Assembly: GCA_022564385.1 (NCBI GenBank)
Contig: JADFLN010000020.1
Coordinates: 1 to 18,459, forward strand
Length of the DNA stretch: 18,459 bases
Direction of reading: 5' to 3'
Source: Nitrososphaerota archaeon
GTDB taxonomy: Archaea; Thermoproteota; Nitrososphaeria; Nitrososphaerales; Nitrosopumilaceae
Shown: piece after piece, positions 1 to 8,237 of the stretch
Position numbering within the stretch: position 1 is the stretch's first letter
Layout: the number at the start of each line of letters is the position of its first letter
The notes under the pieces: generated by a model
Databases searched by the model: none
The model's input: the letters and a program-made list of their open reading frames with translations, nothing else
What the model was told of the DNA's origin: nothing
Made by a program: the position numbers and the translations under genes

Positions 1-2
1 AA

Positions 3-134
3 CCAACATCCTAACCCACTACAGAACCACCACCCGAACCAACATCCGAACCAACATCCTAACCAACATCCGAACCAACATCCGAACCAACATCCGAACC
101 AACACCAGAACCAACATCAGAACCAACATCCGAA
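3..134 (+). repeat. 12-bp tandem repeat coding for Pro-Thr-Ser-Glu
   Basis: Eleven head-to-tail 12-base units run without a break, with consensus CCAACATCCGAA. The window opens with the last two bases of an earlier unit, so the array extends to the left. Read in the Alba frame each unit codes for Pro-Thr-Ser-Glu or a close variant (PTTE, PPPE, PTPE). The units starting at 3 and 51 read CCAACATCCTAA, which turns the Glu codon GAA into the stop TAA. The other two forward frames of the array have no stops (they would read Asn-Gln-His-Pro or Thr-Asn-Ile-Arg). Confidence 0.9.
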
Positions 135-446
135 GCACCTTCTAGTGAAACTTCAGACTCTCCTAGAATACAAGAAGAACGTGACACGATTTTTGTTGGA
201 ACAAAACCAATCATGGTTTATGTTTCTGCAACCTTAACACAACTATCTACTAGACATACTGTGACAATCAAAGCTCGAGGAAAAAGAATTACACAAGCAG
301 TTGATGTATCTCAAATGATTGTTAAAAGAATGAATTCCGTAGGATATGTTATTAGTGATGTAAGAATTTCGTCTGATTCTCTTACTTCTCAAGATGGAAA
401 GCAGCGTAATGTATCTACAATAGAAATTGACCTTTCAAAAAACTAG
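63..446 (+). CDS. alba: Alba-family chromatin protein with PTSE-repeat N-terminal tail (5' end outside window or disrupted)
   Basis: Alba is a small dimeric nucleic-acid-binding protein that coats archaeal DNA and RNA. The frame reads from the PTSE array into a short linker and then a complete Alba domain. The domain opens with a Phe-Val-Gly-Thr-Lys-Pro segment, matching the family's first strand and its DNA-binding lysine, followed by an Ile-Lys-Ala-Arg-Gly core and a Gln-Arg-Asn-Val-Ser-Thr-Ile-Glu-Ile end. The first Met codon, at 213, lies inside the domain and would remove the first strand, so it is unlikely to be the true start. No ATG, GTG or TTG occurs in frame between the stop at 60-62 and 213. 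The true start must therefore lie left of the window, with the two TAA units being errors or real mutations. The domain assignment is secure; the state of the gene is not. Confidence 0.85.
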   Translation, partial: PTSEPTSEPTSEPTPEPTSEPTSEAPSSETSDSPRIQEERDTIFVGTKPIMVYVSATLTQLSTRHTVTIKARGKRITQAVDVSQMIVKRMNSVGYVISDVRISSDSLTSQDGKQRNVSTIEIDLSKN

Positions 447-666
447 TTTAAGAAATTTAATTCTAATTGTAATTGGAATTTCAATCATTGTAATCTTAAT
501 TAGTTTGACTGAGTACTCTTGTGGAATTCAACATATGATAATTTTAAATGAAATTACTTCATATGATAAATCTCTTGAGCCTGAATTCTGTGAAATAATA
601 GTTGAGAAAATTGATTTGTTTAATGATGACTGTGAACCACAAATAGAAATTTTAGATTGCGGTTAA
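427..666 (+). CDS. small single-pass membrane protein, unknown function
   Basis: A 79-residue protein starts at a TTG that lies inside the last 20 bases of the Alba gene. It has a short N-terminus, one strongly hydrophobic segment at about residues 10-27 (rich in Ile, Val and Leu), and an acidic tail with four cysteines. The tail has an outside-facing look, so a membrane-anchored extracytoplasmic domain is plausible. I do not recognise a family. The overlap with alba suggests co-transcription. Its stop overlaps the stop of the convergent LysE-type gene by 4 bases. No other in-frame start comes before the membrane segment. The main doubt is that the TTG start rests only on frame. Confidence 0.6.
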   Translation: MTFQKTSLRNLILIVIGISIIVILISLTEYSCGIQHMIILNEITSYDKSLEPEFCEIIVEKIDLFNDDCEPQIEILDCG

Positions 667-1283
667 AGTGATATGTCTACCAAAAATGTAATTCCAAAAT
701 AAATTAACATTAAACTTAATCCTATCATCAATATCTTGTAATTTCTGTTGGAAAGAATTTTAGAACTTTTTGATGCAAGAAATGAAACTGTTCCTAACCA
801 TGCAAAATCCATCCAAATGTGCAGTCCAAATAGAATTAGTATGCCTGCAAATGACCACATTAGCATTGCATCTGAAATTAATTTGAACCCAATTGCTAAC
901 CACCAAATTATAAAAAATGGATTTAATGCACTTAGTACTATTCCAGCTATTAGTGGTCCTTGTTTTAGATTAGATGTAACAAGTTCTTTCTCACATAGTG
1001 TTGCTCTGATTTGTATTGCTGCAAACACAAAAAGTGTAGTTGCACCTAAAATAGCAATCACAGTCCTAAATTCTGGAAATGATTCTAAGGAAAAAACTCC
1101 TATTCCTAACAAAATTACTAATGGTAATTCGACAATTGTATGACCAACTGCCATCTTCAAACCTGCCCTTGCACCATCTCTTAATCCATATGACACATTT
1201 GCAGCAAAAAGAGGCCCTGGTGCCATAACTCCTGATGCTGAAATTACTATAACTAATACTGCAAATTCAAGGATCTGAATCAT
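663..1283 (-). CDS. LysE/RhtB-family amino-acid exporter
   Basis: A 206-residue membrane protein of the LysE superfamily, whose members export amino acids or related small solutes from the cytoplasm. The length is typical. Visible family marks are the N-terminal Ala-Pro-Gly-Pro (about 21-24) followed by a Gly-Leu-Arg-Asp-Gly loop, a Gly-His pair at about 47-48, and an Asn-Pro at 121-122. About six hydrophobic segments can be counted (near 4-28, 40-62, 72-92, 112-134, 140-165 and 184-204). The ATG start at 1281-1283 is unambiguous. The gene lies 56 bases downstream of the PAC2 gene on the same strand, so read-through is possible, though nothing links the functions. The substrate cannot be told from sequence. 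Confidence 0.88.
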   Translation of the reverse strand: MIQILEFAVLVIVISASGVMAPGPLFAANVSYGLRDGARAGLKMAVGHTIVELPLVILLGIGVFSLESFPEFRTVIAILGATTLFVFAAIQIRATLCEKELVTSNLKQGPLIAGIVLSALNPFFIIWWLAIGFKLISDAMLMWSFAGILILFGLHIWMDFAWLGTVSFLASKSSKILSNRNYKILMIGLSLMLIYFGITFLVDISL

Positions 1284-1339
1284 TGTTTTGTAACCTTACT
1301 TGTTTTCAGTTATGAAATAAACATAAATAAAAATTTTTT

Positions 1340-2053
1340 TTATCTATACATGGAATCTTTGAGATGCCTTGATTCTTCTTCTGCCTCTTTTATCATTACT
1401 TCTGCTTTTTCAGCTTCTTGTTGTAGTGATGGAATGTCGCATGAAGCTCCAGGAATTAATTTAGACATTGCCATACAAAGCTGTGCACTTGATTTGAAAT
1501 CTGGGCCTTTCCCATCTGTATGAAAAATTATAACAATGACATCTTGTTCTGTCATACTTCCTTCATTTAACAACATTCCTGGAATTCCTGGTACAGTTCC
1601 ATGTTCTAAAACATCTAAACCTGTCTCTTTCATTTTTTCTCTGGCTGAATCTGTACTTCCAACAGCCATCATCTTTTCATTACCGTCTGATGATTTGATT
1701 GCAACACTACTTACAATTAATCTAATTTTGTGTTTCTTTGCCCACTTTAACATTGTTTTAGCAACCACTCGATGTAACGAACGCTCAAGAGTAAGATATG
1801 ACAAAAACACTCCAACTTTCAAATCTTCATTAACAAAAATTCGTGTTGGATAATTTGGTTTCCCATCTTTGATGATGCTAATTGGTGGAAAAATATCCGA
1901 ATCAATAATTCCTGCTAATTCAAATTTGGATGTATGAATCATTGACTCTGTTGCAATTGCACTGGTAAACCCAACTGATGGAAATCCATCAATAAGATAT
2001 CCCCCCTCTAAATTTAATGGTCTTAGTTCTTTAATTCTAATTCTAGGAAACAA
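1340..2053 (-). CDS. PAC2-family proteasome assembly chaperone with C-terminal HbYX motif
   Basis: A 237-residue protein of the PAC2 family (archaeal PbaA/PbaB, eukaryal Pac1/Pac2 relatives). Seen: Gly-Phe-Pro-Ser-Val-Gly at 23-28, where the family has its conserved loop, a long alpha/beta core, a Gly-Thr-Val-Pro-Gly-Ile-Pro-Gly stretch about two thirds along, and a charged helical tail from about 205. The last three residues are Met-Tyr-Arg, which fits the hydrophobic-Tyr-any (HbYX) tail that related chaperones and proteasomal ATPases use to dock in pockets of the 20S alpha ring. I infer that it binds the 20S proteasome. The start is TTG at 2051-2053. The gene follows deoxyhypusine synthase by 58 bases on the same strand, so both may share a transcript. 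Confidence 0.88.
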   Translation of the reverse strand: MFPRIRIKELRPLNLEGGYLIDGFPSVGFTSAIATESMIHTSKFELAGIIDSDIFPPISIIKDGKPNYPTRIFVNEDLKVGVFLSYLTLERSLHRVVAKTMLKWAKKHKIRLIVSSVAIKSSDGNEKMMAVGSTDSAREKMKETGLDVLEHGTVPGIPGMLLNEGSMTEQDVIVIIFHTDGKGPDFKSSAQLCMAMSKLIPGASCDIPSLQQEAEKAEVMIKEAEEESRHLKDSMYR

Positions 2054-2102
2054 TAAATAATTTTTGTATTAATAGAATAATAATATTTGGCTAACTTTAA
2101 AT

Positions 2103-3044
2103 TTATTTTTTTAATTTTGAAATTAGCGCTGCATAGATGAATGGTAATATTGTTGTCACTTCTGCATGGAGTGTTGCCTGTTTTGCTTTTTTTGTTACTT
2201 TTCCCCATGAAATTGCTTCTTTGACTAATGCTCCACTGAGACTTCCGTCAAACTCTTGTGCAGTTGTAATATAAAATGCATAATCTAATCCCTCTCTGTA
2301 TTGATTCCACCATAATGTGTGATGCTTTGAAATACCTCCCCCAATCATGAATGCACCTGATTTTTTAGCTTTGAAAATTAATCCTGAAAGTAACTCTGCG
2401 TCTCCTATTACGTTTAGTTTGAAATCGTGATGTTTTTGTGTGAAGAGCCAAATTTGACTTCCAACAGCCCCATCTACAATTCCTGGAACTACAACACTAA
2501 CATCATTTTTGTATGCCCAATAAAGAAATGAATCTTCTCCCAAATGTTTTCCTATCATTTTACATATTTCAGCAGTAGTCATCTCTCTTGTTCCATTTTG
2601 ATATTCTTCTTCTAAAAATGCCTGCATCTTTTCTTCAATTGTTGGTCCATAGCTTTCCATAGGAACAAGTATGTTGCCTAATCTGTGGATGTTTTGGTCT
2701 GCTAACTCTTTGTCATCCATTGTGAATGAGCCTTCATTGTAATGTGAGAAATGTCTTGCAATGTCATGATCTAATGCTCCACAAGTTGTAATGACAACAT
2801 CAAACCATTTGTTTTTGATCATGTCTTTGATAATTCCTCTTAACCCTGTTGAAATTACAGCTGCTACAAATGATATAAATTTTAGACATTGATCATCTGA
2901 AATCATTTTTGTTAAAATTTCTAATCCATCTGATAAATTTACTGATTCAAATCCTCCTGATTGGGATAACTCTTCAAATATTTTTTCCATCGATGTGTTT
3001 GAATCAATTTCAATATCTTTGACTGGGCGACCTGGAATTATCAT
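2103..3044 (-). CDS. dys: deoxyhypusine synthase
   Basis: Transfers the aminobutyl group of spermidine, using NAD, to one lysine of translation factor aIF5A, the first step of hypusine formation. The protein is about 313 residues, typical for archaea. Hallmarks are Thr-Thr-Cys-Gly-Ala-Leu-Asp-His-Asp, a Gly-Gly-Gly-Ile-Ser-Lys-His-His segment, and near the C-terminus Glu-Phe-Asp-Gly-Ser followed by Ser-Trp-Gly-Lys, whose Lys corresponds to the catalytic lysine. I chose the ATG at 3042-3044 because a TATA-like box on the minus strand (3068-3075) lies about 27 bases upstream, the leaderless spacing. The open frame extends 7 codons further to a TTG at 3063-3065, but that start would sit almost on the box. 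Divergent from ino1. Confidence 0.95.
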   Translation of the reverse strand: MIIPGRPVKDIEIDSNTSMEKIFEELSQSGGFESVNLSDGLEILTKMISDDQCLKFISFVAAVISTGLRGIIKDMIKNKWFDVVITTCGALDHDIARHFSHYNEGSFTMDDKELADQNIHRLGNILVPMESYGPTIEEKMQAFLEEEYQNGTREMTTAEICKMIGKHLGEDSFLYWAYKNDVSVVVPGIVDGAVGSQIWLFTQKHHDFKLNVIGDAELLSGLIFKAKKSGAFMIGGGISKHHTLWWNQYREGLDYAFYITTAQEFDGSLSGALVKEAISWGKVTKKAKQATLHAEVTTILPFIYAALISKLKK

Positions 3045-3067
3045 AATTTCATCGATTGATGACAAGT

Positions 3068-3075
3068 ATAAATTT
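3068..3075 (-). promoter_or_regulatory. TATA-like box for deoxyhypusine synthase
   Basis: On the minus strand this reads AAATTTAT or, shifted slightly, TTTATA. Its centre is about 27 bases before the ATG at 3044, the spacing expected for an archaeal leaderless transcript. This is pattern and distance evidence only. Confidence 0.5.
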
Positions 3076-3147
3076 GTGCCTTAATCAAAATCACATTGTT
3101 AATTGTTTAAGAAACGTATTAACGTCCCCGATTACAGATCTTTTTGA

Positions 3148-4242
3148 ATGTCGGATAAAATTAAAGTTGCTTTAGTAGGTGTTGGTAATTGTTTTGCAGG
3201 ATTAATTCAAGGAATTGAATACTATAGAAAAGATCCTTCCCAAGAAGTAACTGGAATTATTCATGACAAATTATCTGGATATGGAATTCATGACATTGAT
3301 TTTGTTTGTGGATTTGATGTAGGTGAAAACAAAGTTGGAAAACCACTCAATGAAGCAATCTATGAATATCCCAATATGGTTAACTGGATTCCAAAAGATG
3401 AAATGCCAAAAACAGATGCCAAAGTCTATGAAAGTCCTTTGTTAGATGGTGTTGGAATATGGGTCGAAAATAGAGTTAAAGCAATTCAAAGTACAAAAAC
3501 TATTGAACAAATTACTGAAGACGTTAAACGAGTAATCAAAGATTGTGGTGTTGAAATTATTATATCATATTTGCCTGTAGGTTCTGATAAAGTAACTGAA
3601 TTCTGGGCTCAAATCTGTCTTGATACTAACACTGCCTTTGTAAACTGCATCCCATCATTCATCGCATCAGATGAAACATGGGCGAAAAAATTTAAAGAAA
3701 AAAATATCCCTTGCATTGGTGATGATATCAAGGGTCAAGTTGGTGCTACCATAGTTCACAGAACATTAGCTAAATTATGTAGCGACAGAGGAACCAAAAT
3801 TGAAAGAACATACCAAATCAATGTTGGTGGAAACACTGATTTTCTAAACATGAAAGAACAATCAAGGCTTGCCTCAAAAAGAATTTCTAAAACAGAAAGT
3901 GTTCAAAGTCAACTTAAAGAAAGATTAGATGATGATCAAATCTATGTTGGTCCCTCTGATTTTATTCCATTTTTGGGTAATACCAAACTCATGTTCATGA
4001 GAATCGAAGGTCGTCAATGGGCAAACATCCCCTACAATATGGAAGTACGTTTAGAAGTTGATGACAAAGCAAACTCTGCAGGAATTGTCGTTGATGCAAT
4101 TAGATTAGCAAAAATTGCTCTTGATAGGGGAGTTGGTGGACCGATCAAGTCAGCAAGTGCCTATTTGATGAAACATCCAATAGAACAAACTTCTGATGTG
4201 GAAGCTAAAGCCGCATGTGAAAAGTTTGTTGCTGAAGAATAA
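3148..4242 (+). CDS. ino1: inositol-3-phosphate synthase (myo-inositol-1-phosphate synthase)
   Basis: Converts glucose 6-phosphate to myo-inositol 1-phosphate using NAD in an internal redox cycle. In archaea the product feeds inositol-phosphate lipid headgroups and sometimes compatible solutes. The 364-residue length fits the short prokaryotic form. Seen: the NAD-binding Val-Gly-Val-Gly-Asn at about 10-14, an Asn-Cys-Ile-Pro-Ser-Phe-Ile-Ala-Ser segment in the middle, and the family signature Gly-Asp-Asp-Ile-Lys followed by Gln-Val-Gly-Ala-Thr around 191-201. The start is ATG. Two AT-rich boxes upstream (3106-3111 and 3117-3122) could serve as the promoter, so leader length is uncertain. Its stop directly abuts the stop of the convergent small gene. 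Lipid headgroup synthesis is the likeliest role by context of the phylum. Confidence 0.95.
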   Translation: MSDKIKVALVGVGNCFAGLIQGIEYYRKDPSQEVTGIIHDKLSGYGIHDIDFVCGFDVGENKVGKPLNEAIYEYPNMVNWIPKDEMPKTDAKVYESPLLDGVGIWVENRVKAIQSTKTIEQITEDVKRVIKDCGVEIIISYLPVGSDKVTEFWAQICLDTNTAFVNCIPSFIASDETWAKKFKEKNIPCIGDDIKGQVGATIVHRTLAKLCSDRGTKIERTYQINVGGNTDFLNMKEQSRLASKRISKTESVQSQLKERLDDDQIYVGPSDFIPFLGNTKLMFMRIEGRQWANIPYNMEVRLEVDDKANSAGIVVDAIRLAKIALDRGVGGPIKSASAYLMKHPIEQTSDVEAKAACEKFVAEE

Positions 4243-4434
4243 TTATTGAAACTTATTTGAATCTGAAAATCTGCTTTTTTTATATTTATCAAGTGTAAAT
4301 TCTCTTGTAATTTCACTCTCTCCGTCTAATTTGGTAATTTTTGTAGTAACAACTTTGTTATTTTCAGTTAAATCCACAACAATACTGTTTCCTCCAAATC
4401 TATGATTTTCTATATTTGCAGCAAGAATAGGCAC
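4243..4434 (-). CDS. small hypothetical protein
   Basis: A 63-residue soluble protein starting at GTG (4432-4434); a TAG two codons upstream in frame limits the start. It is hydrophilic with a probable beta-rich middle (Ser-Ile-Val-Val-Asp-Leu, then Val-Val-Thr-Thr-Lys-Ile) and a basic C-terminus. I recognise no family. Codon choice resembles the neighbours, and the stop sits exactly next to the stop of ino1, an economical convergent arrangement that favours a real gene. No ribosome-binding site is evident, and a small inverted repeat lies 10-27 bases upstream of the start. Confidence 0.5.
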   Translation of the reverse strand: MPILAANIENHRFGGNSIVVDLTENNKVVTTKITKLDGESEITREFTLDKYKKSRFSDSNKFQ

Positions 4435-4712
4435 ACCCTATTTTCAAGTGTCCTTACTTGAGCATACATCTGTCATGGCTCTATTCTTCTTCTAACAATT
4501 CTGCTTAGAGATAACAACACTTGGGCTCTTTTTTTACTATAGTGTTTGCAACTTTTGGGAATATCCTATCATAACAAATTATTACTACAAACCTGCCGGA
4601 TATGCGAGGCATTACCTATTATGGTAACGATTAGTATACTCATTAAATCCACTATTTGGTCAACGAATCTTGTTAACCATCGATTATCCTACAGATTGAG
4701 AAAAGATCGTTA
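4435..4712. other. intergenic region before smc, no recognisable gene
   Basis: These 278 bases separate the divergent small gene and smc. I see no tRNA cloverleaf, no C/D-box pair and no convincing protein. One short inverted repeat is clear: TCAAGT (4444-4449), a six-base loop, then ACTTGA (4456-4461). A run of seven T at 4529-4535 lacks a good stem before it. The base mix looks less AT-rich than the usual spacers here. It presumably holds the promoters for smc and for the small minus-strand gene; neither has a clean TATA box at leaderless distance. Confidence 0.5.
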
Positions 4713-7700
4713 TTGGTTCATATTAAAAAAGTTGAGATCTATGGATTCAAATCATTTGGATTTAAGAATACAATTATTCAATTTGAACCTGGACTAGTGT
4801 CAATTTCTGGCCCAAACGGTTCAGGTAAAAGTAACATTTTAGATGCAATTCAGTTTGCAATGGGTGAAAACAAACCAAAAATATTGAGAGTTGACAAATT
4901 ACGATCATTAATTCATGATATTGAAGGAAATCGCCATGGGTCTAAATTAGCAAGATCCAGTGTACACTTTGATAATTCTGATAGAAAGATCCCAGTTGAT
5001 TCTGATAATGTGGAGATTACCAGAGAGATGAATGAACAGGGTGAAAGCATATACTATCTTAACAAAAAGAAAACAACTCGAAACCAAATTCTTGATCTAC
5101 TTGATATGGCAAATGCAGGATTAGGTCAACTTAATGCAATTCAACAAGGAACCGTTACCCGAATTTCTGAATTTACATCTGAAGAAAAAAGACAAACAAT
5201 TGAGGATTTAATTGGATTATCTTACTTTGATGAAAAAAAGACAGAAGCTCTCAAACAACTAGATGAGGCTGATAGAAGATTTGAAATTGCAGCCGCAAAA
5301 ATGGGTGAAATCAAAAAAAGAATTGATGAACTTGAGGAAGAAAGAAACCAAAAATTACGTCATGATATTCTAGAGCGTGAACTAAACCGATACACGGCAA
5401 TAGCCGCTGCTAATAAAATGAAAGTCGTCTCAAGCCAAAAAACTTCTAAAGAGTCTATTTTACACACAGCAACTGTTGAAATTACACAATTTGATGATGA
5501 ACGAAGTATTTTAAAAACAGAGATTGATGCATTGGAAATTGAAAAATCAACGTCAATGAGAAAAGCTAATGATTACAATCACGAAAAAGCACTACTTGAT
5601 GCAGAAATAAGCTCAGCAATGGAACAATATGAAATTGATAATAGTGGAATCTTGGCATCAAAGAAAAGAATAGAACAACTTGATAGTAGAATTCCAGAAA
5701 TCAAAACAGAACTTGAAGAAATTAAAAATACTACAAGTGACCTTGATGTTCAAATTTTTAAAATAAAAGAAACAATTGAAGAGACAAACTTCAAGAAGAG
5801 TAAAATTAACAAAGATCTAGAGATTGTTGATTCTGAAAGAAGTAAAATTCTTACAACACAGTCCGAAATTGCAGCTAAAAAATCTGAAATTGATAATAAA
5901 ATCAAAACTTTGACTGATCAACTAAATAATGCTGAACTCAAACTTTCTAAAGTTCAACATGAACAAGAAGATTCAAAAATTAAAATTAAAATTAATTCTA
6001 CAAAATTTAATGAATTAGAACAAGGTCTTGTGACATTATCTGAATCAAAATCAAAGTTTGAATTAATGATGAAAAATCATGCTGCAACTATTACTGCACT
6101 AAAATCCAAAATTACTACATCACAAATAAAAAAATCAAAGATAAATAATGACATGGAAGAATGGGGATTGATATTAGAAAAATCAAGTAAAGCTGCAAAT
6201 CATTATGAATCCAAAATTAAAACTGTTAAAGGATTCATGCATGAAGATTATACTGTTGCAAAATTAAAAGAAGATGCAGATAAACTTGGTATTGAAGGTT
6301 TAGTATATGAAATGATTTCATGGGACAAAAAATACGAACGTTCTGTTTTAGCTGTGAGCTCTGATTGGATTAAAGCAATTGTTGTTAAAGATTTTGCAAC
6401 TCTACTTGGAATTGCAGAAGCTGCTAGGAGTCAGAAACTTCCAAAACTCAAGATAATACCACTTGATACTATTCCAAAATTCAAACTAACCCTACCAAAA
6501 GAATCTGGGGTTATTGGAGTTCTTGCTGATTATGTAACCTGTAATCCTATCTATTCTACGCTCAAAACATTCCTATTTGGAAATATTGTTCTCACCGAAA
6601 GTCGTGAATCTGCTTATAATGTATCTCAATTAGGATACAAAGCAGTAACCATGGGTGGTGAATATTTTTCGGCAAAAGGTGGTACTGTTGTAATTGATAT
6701 TAATTCAAAGATTTCAAAACTCACAAAACTAATTTCAATGAGTAGTGATATTGATGGTTTATTCCAATCTATCAACTTGATTAGAAAATATCTATTAAAG
6801 AAGAAAAGTTCTTTGAAAAAATTAGAAGATTTAATTCAATCATGTGCTGAAAAACTTACTATTTCAGAGAAATCTCTATCTTCAACAAATGAAAATTACT
6901 CTAATTTGAATTCAAAAATTTCTTCTGTAATGAATATAAAACAACAACTCACAAAAAGAAATTCTGAATTAACTTCAAAAAATATAAACATTGAATCAGA
7001 AATAATTACCACTGAATCTCACATTGAATCATTACATGAACGTATTACCATTGTTGAGCATAACTACTCTAGCGGAGAACAATCTCGTATTGCAAATGAG
7101 TTGTCTAAAATTAATGTAAAGAAAGTAGATCTTGAGCAATTATACACTACAATTATGAATGAGTATCGTGACAAATCCTCTCAACTAACAACACTGCAAA
7201 CTCAAAACAATAGAGAAACATCTCAATCTAATAGACTTTATGAAGAAGAAAATTCATTGAATTTAGAACGTCATGAATTAGAAACAAAGATTCATGAATT
7301 AGAAAAACAAAAGGAACCAAAGAATGAAGTTCTTGTAAAATTAAGAGAAAAAGAACAAGAACTTATCTCTACTTCTAGTTCATCTATTGGACAACTTGAA
7401 GAATTTGATAACAAACTCAAAATCTTATCTGAAACCGATAGAAACTTAACAAAACAAATCAACATATTGGAACGCCAATCTATTTCATTGAATCATGATT
7501 TACTTGATTTGAAGGAAAATGAATCCAAATTACAGAAAATCCTTTCTGCTTTTGGCTTTCATAAAGATATGGAAACCTTTGACGTTGAACCTATTATTCA
7601 TGGGTTGAGTGTTGAATTAACTTCCCTTAATGCATTAAACGCAAAGGCACCTGAAACGTATCTTGAAGTTTCTTATGGTTATCGTTCAATGTCTACCAGA

Positions 7701-8237
7701 AAGAATTCTCTTGAGGCCGAAAGGAATTCAATTGTAAAATTCCTTGATGATGTTGATAAAGATAAACGACAAACATTCTTGGATGCATTTGACACTGTAG
7801 ATAAAGAAATTCGTTTAATATTTAATAAAATGACTCAAGGAAATGCTTGGTTAGAATTACAAAATGAAGATGATATATTTAGTTCTGGAATTTCTTATTT
7901 GATTCAATTCCCAAACAAACCAAAAAGAGAATCTACATCAATTAGTGGCGGTGAAAAGACATTAGCTGCAATTGTGTTTGTACTTGCACTTCAAAAGCTA
8001 AAACCTTCTCCATTTTACTTGTTTGATGAGATTGATGCACACCTTGATGCACCAAACTCTGAAAAACTTGCCAAGATATTAGAAGAACGATCTAAAGAAA
8101 GTCAATTCATTTTAGTGTCTCTAAAAGATTCTGTTATACAAAAAGCAAAACTGATCTATGGCGTTTTCCCAAAAAATGGCGTTTCACATGTTGTTGTTTA
8201 CAAAGATAAACGAATGCCATCTGTAAGAACTTCCTAG
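4713..8237 (+). CDS. smc: chromosome segregation ATPase SMC
   Basis: A 1174-residue SMC protein, the ATP-driven DNA-loop clamp that organises and segregates chromosomes. Domains in order: N-terminal ATPase half with Walker A Gly-Pro-Asn-Gly-Ser-Gly-Lys-Ser-Asn at 33-41; coiled coil from about 165 to 500, dense in Lys, Glu and Ile; hinge from about 505 to 665, ending in a Gly-rich segment; returning coiled coil to about 1000; C-terminal half with signature Ser-Gly-Gly-Glu at 1078-1081 and Walker B ending Asp-Glu at 1105-1106. The head is complete, so the gene appears functional. The start is TTG at 4713; an in-frame stop at 4674-4676 and no other start codon between them fix it. Kleisin (scpA) is not adjacent. 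It overlaps the convergent ABC gene by 4 bases. Confidence 0.96.
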   Translation: MVHIKKVEIYGFKSFGFKNTIIQFEPGLVSISGPNGSGKSNILDAIQFAMGENKPKILRVDKLRSLIHDIEGNRHGSKLARSSVHFDNSDRKIPVDSDNVEITREMNEQGESIYYLNKKKTTRNQILDLLDMANAGLGQLNAIQQGTVTRISEFTSEEKRQTIEDLIGLSYFDEKKTEALKQLDEADRRFEIAAAKMGEIKKRIDELEEERNQKLRHDILERELNRYTAIAAANKMKVVSSQKTSKESILHTATVEITQFDDERSILKTEIDALEIEKSTSMRKANDYNHEKALLDAEISSAMEQYEIDNSGILASKKRIEQLDSRIPEIKTELEEIKNTTSDLDVQIFKIKETIEETNFKKSKINKDLEIVDSERSKILTTQSEIAAKKSEIDNKIKTLTDQLNNAELKLSKVQHEQEDSKIKIKINSTKFNELEQGLVTLSESKSKFELMMKNHAATITALKSKITTSQIKKSKINNDMEEWGLILEKSSKAANHYESKIKTVKGFMHEDYTVAKLKEDADKLGIEGLVYEMISWDKKYERSVLAVSSDWIKAIVVKDFATLLGIAEAARSQKLPKLKIIPLDTIPKFKLTLPKESGVIGVLADYVTCNPIYSTLKTFLFGNIVLTESRESAYNVSQLGYKAVTMGGEYFSAKGGTVVIDINSKISKLTKLISMSSDIDGLFQSINLIRKYLLKKKSSLKKLEDLIQSCAEKLTISEKSLSSTNENYSNLNSKISSVMNIKQQLTKRNSELTSKNINIESEIITTESHIESLHERITIVEHNYSSGEQSRIANELSKINVKKVDLEQLYTTIMNEYRDKSSQLTTLQTQNNRETSQSNRLYEEENSLNLERHELETKIHELEKQKEPKNEVLVKLREKEQELISTSSSSIGQLEEFDNKLKILSETDRNLTKQINILERQSISLNHDLLDLKENESKLQKILSAFGFHKDMETFDVEPIIHGLSVELTSLNALNAKAPETYLEVSYGYRSMSTRKNSLEAERNSIVKFLDDVDKDKRQTFLDAFDTVDKEIRLIFNKMTQGNAWLELQNEDDIFSSGISYLIQFPNKPKRESTSISGGEKTLAAIVFVLALQKLKPSPFYLFDEIDAHLDAPNSEKLAKILEERSKESQFILVSLKDSVIQKAKLIYGVFPKNGVSHVVVYKDKRMPSVRTS

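Noticed and set aside
3..134. CRISPR array
   Set aside because: Units are only 12 bases, head to tail with no spacers, and code for a low-complexity peptide in the Alba frame.
748..1143. Plus-strand frame of 131 codons opposite the LysE-type gene
   Set aside because: Antisense shadow of a clear family member; no family match or promoter of its own.
2023..2208. Minus-strand open frame of 61 codons
   Set aside because: It sits in another frame over the end of deoxyhypusine synthase and the start of the PAC2 gene; no independent support.
4507..4535. Terminator or small RNA end at AGAG...CTCT followed by seven T
   Set aside because: Four-base stem with a long loop; no gene transcribed toward it on the plus strand nearby.
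4546..4797. Plus-strand open frame of 83 codons overlapping the smc start
   Set aside because: It overlaps the conserved SMC N-terminus in another frame and its composition (many Leu, Arg and Trp in random order) resembles chance coding.
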